A stretch of DNA of 64,000 nucleotides from Knufia peltigerae (lineage: Eukaryota > Ascomycota > Eurotiomycetes > Chaetothyriales > Trichomeriaceae): contig JAPDRN010000082.1 of assembly GCA_030247855.1 (NCBI GenBank), forward strand, positions 62,001 to 126,000, read 5' to 3'. Position 1 is the first letter of the stretch; the number at the start of each line of letters is the position of its first letter. A program made the translations under genes and the position numbers. This document shows positions 41,078 through 49,890 of the stretch, piece after piece. The notes below the pieces were generated by a model. That model worked only from the letters and a program-made list of their open reading frames with translations. It searched no databases and was not told where the DNA came from.

Positions 41078-41650
41078 ATGTCGAACGACAGCGACATATC
41101 AATGGTGGACGAGGAGGAAGAACTCAAGCACGCCGACGATTTAACTCTGGGTGGTCTGCCGAAGCTGGTCATTGTAGGTTTAGCAAAATCCCTCTCCACC
41201 TTGCGAAAGGCCTCCCTTTCTAATACTTACGACACTTAGCTGCCGGGCGCATCTACTCATGCTGCGTCATTCCAAATTGAAAAGGAAGATCACACTCTAG
41301 GCAATGCCTTACGGTATTTTGTCAACAAAAAGTAAATGCAACTTTCGAACTTCACTCAGTGCCGGTGGGCCAGTTCTAATATGTTTCCAGTCCCGACGTA
41401 GAATTCTGCGGATACACTATTCCCCATCCCTCCGAGACGAAAATGAACATTCGCATCCAGACTTGGGGTAAGTCAAGAAGTCCTCGAGACCGAGCGCCGC
41501 CAGCAGAGTCTCTAACTCCAAGCAGAAGATACGCGGACGACAGCGGTTGATGCCCTGCGAAAGGGCCTCGTTGACATGATGGACGCCTGCGATGTGATTA
41601 CTGAAAAGTTCACCCAAGCACGAGACGAATTTGATGCACAGAAATCGTAA
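41078..41650 (+). CDS. RPC19: RNA polymerase I/III shared subunit AC19
   Basis: AC19 pairs with AC40, the counterpart of the bacterial alpha dimer, in the assembly platform of RNA polymerases I and III in the nucleus. Four exons (41078-41173, 41240-41331, 41391-41467 and 41526-41650) join in frame to 129 residues. The acidic leader (MSNDSDISMVDEEEELKHAD) is followed by the alpha-like motif: FQIEKEDHTLGNALRYFVNK, then NPDVEFCGYTIPHPSE, KMNIRIQTWE and the C-terminal helix with ALRKGLVDMMDACDVITEKF. All introns are GT-AG and 58-66 bases long, typical of filamentous ascomycetes. Size and motif order match yeast Rpc19. The stop is 83 bases from the convergent NDUFA6 stop. Confidence 0.97.
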
Positions 41651-41733
41651 TGATTTATCGATTTTGGTGATGCATTGCGAAGGCGCTGGGGGTTTTCTGG
41701 TTTAGCTATGTACAGTGGTTGGTACCATGACTT

Positions 41734-42317
41734 CTAGTTCCGTCCCTAAGTATTGCGTTAGGTTGTTTACGCAAAGACTCGTAGCATCGAGACATACCTC
41801 AAGGAATCCAGACATGAAGTTCTTTGGTAACCTGGCGTTCTCGTCCTCTTCCGTTCTCCAGTACTTCATTATGTGCGAATTCTGTTTCCAGAAGTTAAGT
41901 GTTTCCTTTAAAAAGTTCCTCGTAAGCATCAGATTTGTATTGCCGGAGTGTCAAACGCACTTGGAATTCGGCGTGGCTCTGTTGGAGCAAAACATCCACC
42001 GCCTGTAGATGATTGACATATCTGTGTTTCTCAAACTCTTGTCTGACTTTCGTCCGGATCTTGGAGACTGGCATGTTCAGGGAGTACATCGACTGGATCT
42101 CAGGGCTCTTTTTCTTGATCAGCAGGGCTGTCCGTCGTGGGTCAGGGGGAAAATCAGCATACAGCTCTGAGCCATTCGCGGTATGATCTGAGAACTCGTC
42201 GTTGCGCATCTGCCCAGTTAATGGCTGTGGAAAGGTCAGCGCGTTTGCAAAGCTGCGGAGGGAGTTTGACGTACACGACCGCGACCTTTGGGCCAGATAT
42301 GTAGGGTTGATGGTCAT
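41734..42317 (-). CDS. Complex I LYR subunit NDUFA6/B14
   Basis: This accessory subunit of mitochondrial NADH:ubiquinone oxidoreductase belongs to the LYR family and binds the acyl-carrier protein at the matrix arm. The five exons in transcript order are 42275-42317, 42163-42224, 41961-42107, 41798-41905 and 41734-41745, encoding 123 residues. The product starts MTINPTYLAQRSRSS, has the LYR-type helix VLRSYREWLRA, then PEIQSMYSLNMPVSKIRTKV, RQEFEKHRYVNHLQAVDVLL and ARLPKNFMSGFLE. The last exon is only 12 bases (GGACGGAACTAG), adding Gly-Arg-Asn and the stop, which is how family members end. Reading through the preceding donor instead gives an unrelated tail. The second intron ends in AAG. The gene diverges from HIS3. 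Confidence 0.95.
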
Positions 42318-42588
42318 GTCGATGTATTGCACACTCACATAGGAGCGTTCTCGTGAGTTCTGGTCGGCGAGACGCAGTCTGCGTGGATTGATGTTAAGGT
42401 CTAGGGTTGCGGAGCTTCGACCTCGGCGAACCTGCTCCATTTGCTGCCCAATCACCACCAGGCATTTTGTAAGTGGAGATCACGTTAAAATACCTTCCAA
42501 GTGCCCTTTCGATGACATCTGGATTAAAAGAAACCACAGTCGCCAGCGCCAGCACCAGCACCTCAACACAATACCAGGAAAGGAAGTA
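42318..42588. promoter_or_regulatory. Short divergent promoter, NDUFA6 / HIS3
   Basis: Only 271 bases separate the two start codons, so a complex I gene and a histidine gene must share or overlap promoter elements. I looked for a Gcn4/CPC1 TGACTCA core and did not see one here. The HIS3 frame remains open upstream, but the ATG at 42589 fits the family. Confidence 0.5.
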
Positions 42589-43368
42589 ATGGGTTCCATT
42601 GAGAGAGCCACACCAACCACAATGTCCAGACGCACACATACACTGAATCGGATAACCAACGAGACTAAAATTCAAGTCTCTCTTTCCCTTGATGGAGGTC
42701 CACTGCCCGCCTTTCAACCATCAGATCACTTCGATTCGTCAATACCTAACGCACAAAAGCAAGCACACCCTGATGTACTCTTTCCTCTGCCATCATCTCA
42801 TCATGCGACACAAATCACTGCGACCCAGCAGATCGCCATCTCAACTGGAATTGGATTCTTGGACCACATGCTCCACGCGCTAGCAAAACATGCTGGCTGG
42901 TCATTGGCAGTGCGCGCGTCGGGGGATCTTATCATCGATGACCATCACACAGCAGAGGACGTCTTTCTAGCAGTGGGATCGGCTTTCAATGGTGCCTTGG
43001 GTAAGAGAACTTCCCTAGTGCGATTTGGTCGAGGAGATGCGCCGCTTGACGAAGCCCTTTCGTGGGCAGTGATCGATCTTTCAAACCGACCATACAGCGT
43101 GATCGATTTTGGCTTCACCCGAGAAAAGATCGGCGACCTCAGCACGGAAATGATCACCCACGGCCTCGAGAGTTTCGCACAGGCGGCCAGTGTCACTTTA
43201 CATATCAAGTGTGTGTACGGACATAACAACCACCACAGAGCAGAGAGTGCCTTCAAGGCTCTTGCTGTAGCGTGCAGACAGGCTTGCGAGAGAAGAGCAG
43301 AAGGCACCGTTGGTAGTGGAGATGTCACGAGTACCAAAGGTGTACTTGGATCCAGCGTCAGTGAATGA
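42589..43368 (+). CDS. HIS3: Imidazoleglycerol-phosphate dehydratase
   Basis: This manganese enzyme dehydrates imidazole glycerol phosphate to imidazole acetol phosphate, step six or seven of histidine synthesis (numbering varies). The gene is intronless and encodes 259 residues. The duplicated half-domain motifs are intact: GIGFLDHMLHALAKHAGWSL with DLIIDDHHTAEDVFLAVG, and later MITHGLESFAQAASVTLHIK with VYGHNNHHRAESAFKALAVA, which bring the His and Glu metal ligands. The N-terminus up to about residue 85 includes a low-complexity insert (QPSDHFDSSIPNAQKQAH) longer than in the bacterial enzyme. The ATG at 42589 leads into MGSIERATPTTMSRR; the second ATG, at residue 12, is also plausible. Confidence 0.96.
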   Translation: MGSIERATPTTMSRRTHTLNRITNETKIQVSLSLDGGPLPAFQPSDHFDSSIPNAQKQAHPDVLFPLPSSHHATQITATQQIAISTGIGFLDHMLHALAKHAGWSLAVRASGDLIIDDHHTAEDVFLAVGSAFNGALGKRTSLVRFGRGDAPLDEALSWAVIDLSNRPYSVIDFGFTREKIGDLSTEMITHGLESFAQAASVTLHIKCVYGHNNHHRAESAFKALAVACRQACERRAEGTVGSGDVTSTKGVLGSSVSE

Positions 43369-43673
43369 AGCAAAACCTTTGGGGTCTGAATAGATTGTAA
43401 CAAGAAGCGTCATTGGATTTTAATCTCGTTCCTCAGATGTTCCCTTTGGGATAAAAGGATTGTTGCGTTATCAGCAATAAGAAACGCTCGTAGACAGCAT
43501 TAAGCATCCAAAATCAGTGTTCAAAAACCCAACAAGACTTCTTCCTTTGATGTTTTAGGCTTCTCTGCTCTGAATATGAGCAGGGCCGAATCCGTGCCAT
43601 AAAACCATCCCAAGGCCAAAAACGCCGCGCTGTACATACATAACAGTAATCATGAAAATGTGACAAAGCACAC
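43369..43673. other. Convergent intergenic region, HIS3 / CENP-A
   Basis: These 305 bases separate two stop codons. They are expected to hold transcript ends; nothing else is visible. Confidence 0.45.
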
Positions 43674-44184
43674 TCAGCCCAGACCGCCCCAGGCACCTCT
43701 TATCCTCCGAGCTAGCTGGATATCTTTCTGCATTATAGTAACCCTCTTTGCGTGGATGGCGCAAAGATTGGTATCTTCAAAGAGGTGTACGAGAAAGGCT
43801 TCGCTGGCTTCCTGTAGTGCCTGTATTGCTTGACTCTGCCATCTTAACTCCTGAGCTGCTCGAGTGGGAAGGAGATCAATTGCGATTTCGCGGACTAGAC
43901 GCGCAAAGGGGAGTTTGAGAATCAACAGATCTGTTGACTGCTGATATCGTCTGATTTCTCGAAGAGCAATTGTTCCTGGCTTATATCGATGCGGTCTCCT
44001 CGTGGGCACTGGGTCGCCGGCTGGTCCCAAAAATCAGCGCTGTTCCATTCACGATCGATGACAGAGAATACTTACGTTGCGCGCGAGGTCGGCCCATACT
44101 TGTTCTCGACTTGACCTGAGAGCCTTGCCCTTTGCGGGGAGTCGTGCGTTCGGATTGGCGTCTCACATGCTTGGTCTGCGCCAT
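43674..44184 (-). CDS. CSE4: Centromeric histone H3 variant (CENP-A/Cse4)
   Basis: CENP-A replaces H3 in centromeric nucleosomes and marks the kinetochore site. Two exons (44076-44184 and 43674-44020) join across a 55-base GT-AG intron with a GCTGAT branch-like site and encode 151 residues. The short basic tail (residues 1-47) ends in RRPHRYKPGTIALREIRRYQ. Diagnostic differences from canonical H3 are a longer loop 1 (LLPTRAAQELRWQSQ), Trp97 where H3 has Phe, the absence of the canonical tail (no ARTKQTARKS start), and a C-terminus that runs past the usual RIRG end with AWGGLG. Helix 2 (AIQALQEASEAFLVHLFEDT) and NLCAIHAKRVTIMQKDIQLA are strongly conserved. The gene diverges from the derlin gene. 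Confidence 0.96.
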
Positions 44185-44912
44185 GGTGCTTTAAGAGGTG
44201 CTGATCCTCCAAAGAAAGAGGTGAGGAGGGAGGCGCGTAGGAAATTGCTCAAGTGTAAGTCGCTACGTAGACTCGAAAATCGAGGTGGTGGATTGTCGGG
44301 TAGTGCAAATCGATAATGGTCGTGGGCGGACGTTACGGCGCTGGGGAGTGGGCACCGTAGCGGTTCAAGGATGCTATCTCCTAGAGATTGCGTTCAGAGA
44401 CAGACTGATCGGTCATGCGGTGTCGGTGTCGCGCGCCAGTATGCTGGATTTGTTCAAAAAGTGACTGTGCTCATCAAGGTCGCGTCCCGCATTGAAATCC
44501 GCAGAGGGCGCGTCAATTGGACTGAGGCGGCTGACAAAGACTCGCCCGGGGTACCTATTTGCGCCTAACGTGGTGGCCTCTGCCTTACCTGACGCTTTGA
44601 TTCGACATCATTCGACGTTCCGGGAGGCATCAAACACCTCGTTCTTCAGACAATCCCGCACAGCAAACAAAGAGGCCACCTACCACCTACCCACCTCTCA
44701 CCATAGCCTGTCGCCACTACATGAACCTATCATTCCCCATCCTGTCGCCGATTCCTCCTCCAGATAAATATCACCATGACTACTCTGACCTTCGCTCGCC
44801 GATTCTGACGCAGTCCGTGTTGTCCCCCATCTACACTATCGTCCAGAGTCCCGAATTCCTCTCGGACTTCTCGCGAACCATCCTCCCGTTTTTTCAGCTC
44901 ATACCTTGGATC
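44185..44912. promoter_or_regulatory. Divergent promoter region, CENP-A / derlin
   Basis: These 728 bases lie between divergent genes. The derlin frame is open upstream to an ATG at 44721, but the added residues do not match the family, so most of this is probably promoter and leader. No RNA gene is evident. Confidence 0.4.
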
Positions 44913-45736
44913 ATGGCAGCAATATTAGGCGGAGGCGAGGAAGCCCTGGGTCAGCTGGGCCAGTTTCCTCTAGAACAATGGTTCTTCGAGATGCCACCCT
45001 GCACCCGGTACTGGACGACAGCCACCGTCATTACATCAGTCCTGCTCCAATGCAAAGTCATTACGCCCTTTCAACTCTTCTATTCATGGCGCGCAGTATA
45101 CTATAAGTCTCAGGTAAGAGAGAGCCATTGTACACTACCCCCAAAAATAACACGATCTCGCGCTGACACGGTCTGGTCTAGTATTGGCGACTGATAACCA
45201 CATTCATATACTTTGGACCCCCGTCCCTAGATCTCGCCTTTCATGTCTTCTTTCTCCAACGATATTCCCGACTGTTGGAACAAGGCTCGGGCCCTTCACC
45301 AGCGGTCTTCTCGTGGCTGCTGCTGTACGCTTGCGCGTCGCTGCTCGCCCTCAGTTCACTCACCACCTCAATCCCGTTCCTCGGTTCAGCCCTGTCAAGT
45401 ACGCTAGTTTACATCTGGTCTCGACGAAACCCGGATACGCGACTCAGCTTCCTGGGAGTGTTGGTGTTCACGGCGCCTTACCTACCTTGGGTGTTGATGG
45501 CTTTCCACATGTTCATGCACGGTAGTATCCCCAAAGATGAAATCTTGGGCGTGATTGTAGGTCACGTCTATTATTTTCTTGCCGACGTTTGGCCTGGTCT
45601 ACATGAAGGACAGAGACCGATGGATCCTCCAGAATTCTGGGTTCGATTATGGGAAGGGCGACGTGCCGAAACTGGAGAGCGAAACATCGATGGAGATGTA
45701 GCTGCCGCTGCCGCACGACCTGGAGAAGTACGGTGA
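44913..45736 (+). CDS. DER1: Derlin (Der1-like ER-associated degradation protein)
   Basis: Derlins are rhomboid-like pseudoproteases of the ER membrane that move misfolded proteins toward the Hrd1 ligase and Cdc48. Two exons (44913-45113 and 45182-45736) join in frame across a 68-base intron with a GCTGAC branch site and encode 251 residues. The sequence shows the derlin start QFPLEQWFFEMPPCTRYWTT, the conserved SQYWRLITTFIYFG across the splice junction, FHVFFLQRYSRLLEQGSG, and several membrane segments (about residues 25-45, 95-125 and 130-190) with GHVYYFLADVWPGL near the end. The tail is short and polar. The in-frame ATG at 44721 would add 64 residues that match no derlin, so I take 44913. 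Confidence 0.93.
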
Positions 45737-46734
45737 TAGAGATGTAGCATGAGAACTGAGCATAATATAAAATCAAATTTGGACTAAGTCATGTTGAACC
45801 AGCACCAGTAAGAAACATTTAGTGTGTTTCGTCAAAACCGGCCTTTGTGGATTGCCTGGGAAAGAGTACGAACAGGGAGGCTGGTCGGGGGACCATGTGC
45901 CATCTGCGTAGGAATTCATTCTGTGTCTACCTCGCGAACTCGAAAGACTGTAAAGGCGTGATTTCGATGAGTCCAGCTAGGTCAGTCAGGACAAATGTGA
46001 AGTTGAAAGCCTTGTGATTGTCCTGAAGCATCCATCTAATGGTAGGAAAGAAAGAGGCTTGCTCCTCAGTTCTTGAGTTCCCAACTCTGACTTGCCGCTG
46101 GTCGTTGGCCATGTTAACTGCCCATAAAATTCAATGGTGGCGATGTTGATTAATCATCAGCTAGGCTCTGGAATCCCCCAAGCCATGGCTAAAGTTACAC
46201 TTGTATATGTCGTTGGCCGTGTCCATCCCGCGCTTGACCATGCAGTAGGTGCATCATACGAGTGTTCCTTGGAGAGAACACTTAGATGAAGCAGTCAACC
46301 CAACATTCTTTGTCGAATTGAGATCTTGCTCAGCGTGTATCTTCGACTTCTGAAACACCGTGAAACATCGTGTTGAGTGAACTGGTCTGCTACCCTTCTG
46401 GGGCGATGTGTCATCGAAATTCTGCATGAGGTAATTGTCGACAACACCAAGGGTGTGAAGGTGAGACTGTACTGGCATTTTCCGGGTGAGCGAGAGGATT
46501 CTAGTCGGCCCTGGTAAGAGTGGACCCAGATGTCCCGGCAACTAAACGATCAGGTCGTCAGCCAGGAGCCTTAGACATTTGATCTAAGCCTCTATGGCGA
46601 CAATCAATCTTTCCCCCGAGACAGCGCAGTCCATGCTAGTCGTCGAAAAGTGACGGGCAACGCTCAAGAATAAAACCTCAGATACGCCAGACTTGTGCTC
46701 AAGAATGGGCGGTGGGTATGTCCAAGGGGCGAGT
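45737..46734. other. Convergent intergenic region, derlin / CWC21
   Basis: The region is 1 kb with no recognised gene. One ATG-initiated minus-strand frame of 61 codons (45927-46112) is protein-like but too short and isolated to call. Confidence 0.45.
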
Positions 46735-47277
46735 CTATTCTTCGGGCTCGCCTTGTTCTTTCTCCAGCTGCTGCTCTTCTCTTTCTCGGCGCCTCTTCTC
46801 CTGTCTGGCCATCGGGTGCTCGCCATCTTCTGAAATTTCGCCAGCCTTCAGGCCTAAAGCTCTACGAAGCCTCTCACTCTCTCGTTCTTTCGCTTCGGCC
46901 AGTTCATGCACTTGATAGCTTTTGAGACCTTTGCCATCCATTCTCTTACCGCCCGAGCGGCGGTCCTTGTTACGTTCCATCTCTGCCGTTAACTTCTCAC
47001 GCAGCTTGTCGCATTCAGCCTCGATTTTGTCCTCATCGACCTCGTCATCTTCTAACTTCTCTTGCAGTTCGAGGACTTTGACTTCGATATCCCGTAGCCT
47101 ATCATGGTTCAGGATTTCCTGGTCCGGTTTGCGAGTCTTAGGGCCACGGGTGGACTCATCGAGACTGTAGGGTGCGCCGATACCTGTGTCGCGGGGTTTT
47201 AAGAGCGAAAGATTTCGCTGAACATAGCCTGAGGTCCCCGAGCCACGCGGAGTAGATAGACCAACGTTGGATGACAT
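46735..47277 (-). CDS. CWC21: Pre-mRNA splicing factor Cwc21
   Basis: Cwc21 is a small protein of the activated spliceosome that contacts Prp8 and Snu114; the N-terminus of human SRRM2 is related. The gene is intronless and encodes 180 residues from the ATG at 47277. The conserved start MSSNVGLSTPRGSGTSGYVQ, then RNLSLLKPRD, is diagnostic. The cwf21 helical hairpin follows at about residues 60-105 (NHDRLRDIEVKVLELQEKLE and a second helix with KIEAECDKLREKLT). The rest is a charged, Glu/Arg-rich helix ending EKEQGEPEE. The frame continues upstream through a CCAG acceptor-like site, so a leader intron is possible. Confidence 0.93.
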   Translation of the reverse strand: MSSNVGLSTPRGSGTSGYVQRNLSLLKPRDTGIGAPYSLDESTRGPKTRKPDQEILNHDRLRDIEVKVLELQEKLEDDEVDEDKIEAECDKLREKLTAEMERNKDRRSGGKRMDGKGLKSYQVHELAEAKERESERLRRALGLKAGEISEDGEHPMARQEKRRREREEQQLEKEQGEPEE

Positions 47278-48681
47278 GTCAAAATATCCTCCTGGGTAGA
47301 ACGCTAAGAAAAGCGAAGGTCTGAGAAACGGAAGAACGTTTCGCATGAATAGAAGGAAAGTTTGGGTAGAGTATGTACAAGTACTACGATGATTAGATAA
47401 GATTGGAAGCTAATCACGTGCCCAGACGTTTTTCCCCTCTCTTCGCTTGAGGTCATGATATCAAAGGTTCAGGTTTGCATCTGTAACGTCTTGCGTCGCG
47501 CATCTTGCTAATAGAGGAGGCAGTCAATTTCAAAGTCTAAAAGGACGAGCTTGATATACGGTCAAGCCTGGCAGCCGTCGCCAGTCTCTCTCTCATTTGA
47601 CAGGTATGGCAGCCAGCTGCAAGATCGGATGTCAATGCATCAGAAACTCGCTCGAGCAGTCCTCGCGTTGAAGGTCATAGTCGATTCGGGAATTTCCTAT
47701 GATAGCCACGTCCCTGAGTTGGACTCGACCATAATGTTAGCGACCCCCCAATGATCGGGATGCTGTCTACGAGTGCTGGCCTGGTCGAGGTGCGCTGGGA
47801 GAAATGTTCGACACGAAAATCGCCTCGACAACGTTCCGCCAGGCGCAGTATATCGAATCATCCCACACGAGCATCACGGCTCGTCACAGATCTTTCTGCT
47901 TGTTTGTGTCGTTGATTCCTTATAGGCCCCGAATCCCCATCAAGCATGGGTAGGAGCAACTGGCATGGCCGAAGGTAGTACTGTTCTCCGTACGTACATC
48001 ACACTTATCACCAGGCACCGCTAAATCGCAAGAGGCTAGCCTTCGTTCTAGGCATTTGCTAACAAAGTTAGGGACATCTCTGGTCCCTAAAAATCTGATG
48101 ATCTGAACCCACAATCATAAGTTTTGGGGCAGCGACAGGGACTTTAGGCTGCGGGAGTTATTATTCTCTTGGCTCAATTGGACCCTTTCTCTATCACTCT
48201 GGAACTCAATTCCGGCATCTGCATTCGTCCTCCTTCGCACGGGGTACAACGCTCTTCGTTCTTCATTTGCTGCTTGGACAGCAAGATCTCGTCTTGTCGA
48301 TGTTCCTCCCAGGGTCCTTATGATCCCTGTCATCTCATATACCTTTTTACTTGGCCAGATCCCGGCGTCCTAGGGCATTGACTTTGTGTATCGTTCCAAG
48401 CCTCTGTTTCTAACTGACTCTCTCTTTCTCCCTGTATCCGCCGCTTGGACTCTTTCTCTTTTCTCCTCAATCTATTGTCTGTTTATTTGCTCTTGCTTAT
48501 ACGTCCTGACAGATATGTTTCGTTGTGCTGTTGTGAAAATGATGCCGTTCCAGTTGAACATGGGGTCGGCCGTCCCTGCTGCATTACTTCTCCTCTTCCA
48601 ATCTTTTTTGGCTTACATTGCAGAATCTCCCAGCAACAATATCAGAGCATGGGCCCTGCCTACTGGAATTCTTCCATCCTT
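47278..48681. other. Intergenic region, CWC21 / Zn2Cys6 gene
   Basis: The region is 1.4 kb with no supported gene. The right half has T-rich, CT-rich stretches on the plus strand (about 48390-48510), with short hydrophobic frames that I regard as chance. It should contain the CWC21 promoter and the 3' end of the regulator. Confidence 0.4.
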
Positions 48682-49890
48682 TCACCTGGGATGACTAGGT
48701 GGAGTAAAGGCACTGCCACCATGTGGAGGTTGTGTGTCCCTATACACAGCTGCAAGATTGCCCGGCCATGGTAAAGTATCCCCGTCCACCGCGGCTGTAC
48801 GCTCAGCTGTCCAACCTGCTTGGCTGCCTGGTGTAAAGACATTGGCTTGTATACCACTATGTTGTTGTTGCGTCGTCCGCATTGCTGCTTGCCCAGCGTG
48901 CCCTCCCAGAGCAGCCGTGCTTTGGAAGTCCATTGGTGCCATCTGACTGTACATTGGAGATTGCAGATTCATCATTGCAACGTTTCCACCCAAGAGCATA
49001 GAAGCATCGAGAGGATCATCTGGAGGTGGTTGGAATCCTTGACTTATAGCTGCAGGAATTGCAGCAGTTTGATGCTCGGGCCCCATGCCTTGGGACACCG
49101 AGTCCATTTCGTCCGAGTCCGATGCTCCATCAACACCATCCACTCCATCCACTCCGTCTCTTCCATCTAGAAGCTCGACCCCGTCCCCCATATCGTCCTT
49201 TCCCAGGGGTGAGAGTGGGATCTGATCCGATGACTGTCTGGAAGGACGGGGTGCGAGCCGCGGTGGTATGTCTGGTGGTTGATAGGATGGCTGGCCTCGC
49301 ACTATTCTGCTGTCCAATACCGACTCTGACTGACTTTTGATAGGACCTGCACGCTCTACAGGTGGGGGATCGAGACCTAGACCACGGAGAATCGCATCGG
49401 TAGAGACGCGGCTGCTGCTCTCATCGGGAACGACACCAGGAAATCCACGACCCTCTCTGCACGCCCAATAGAGCCTCTGCAATGCTTCGTCCATAACATC
49501 ATGCATACCCCAGTACCTAAACATAATTTTGGTAAGCGCACAGTCATTATCACCTGTCAAGTATAGGATGGATGAACAAATCGCCGTGCATTCTCATCAA
49601 ACTTACCAGTCCCTTGCTTCTCTCCGTCTCCTAGCACTATACTCACAAATACTATCGCTTGCGATACAACCCGCGCAGGGAATGTTGCCATCACACTGTA
49701 AATTGGTCAGACGACTGAATGTCCCGGAGGATTTTGGGGGAATTGGTGACGACTCAATCCATCCCACCTTCGATTTCTTGATTTTACAACGATCGCAAGC
49801 CCTTCCAATTCGAACTCGAGTTCTTAACTGCTCAGAACTCTCAGCTTTCGGCGGCAGCCGATTGTCCTGTCGCTCTTTTCGATTTGGCAT
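48682..49890 (-). CDS. Short Zn2Cys6 transcription factor
   Basis: This is a fungal binuclear zinc-cluster regulator with an unknown target. The three exons in transcript order are 49768-49890, 49607-49695 and 48682-49516, encoding 348 residues. The cluster is Cys32-x2-Cys35-x6-Cys42-x5-Cys48-x2-Cys51-x6-Cys58, and the first intron falls exactly between Lys41 and Cys42. A conserved block follows (RDWYWGMHDVMDEALQRLYW, then ACREGRGFPGVVPDE). The remainder is Pro/Ser/Gln-rich, with a tandem Asp-Gly-Val run at about residue 190, and looks like an activation or scaffold region. I see no fungal-specific middle homology domain, so this is not a full-length regulator of the Gal4 kind. The start is the ATG at 49890; only GTG lies upstream in frame. 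Confidence 0.88.

Noticed and set aside
44721..44912. Upstream in-frame ATG that would extend the derlin by 64 residues
   Set aside because: The added residues do not match the derlin N-terminus, while the ATG at 44913 leads directly into conserved sequence.
45927..46112. 61-codon ATG-initiated minus-strand frame between derlin and CWC21
   Set aside because: It reads like protein but is short and isolated, with no recognisable domain or upstream exon; not enough to call a gene.
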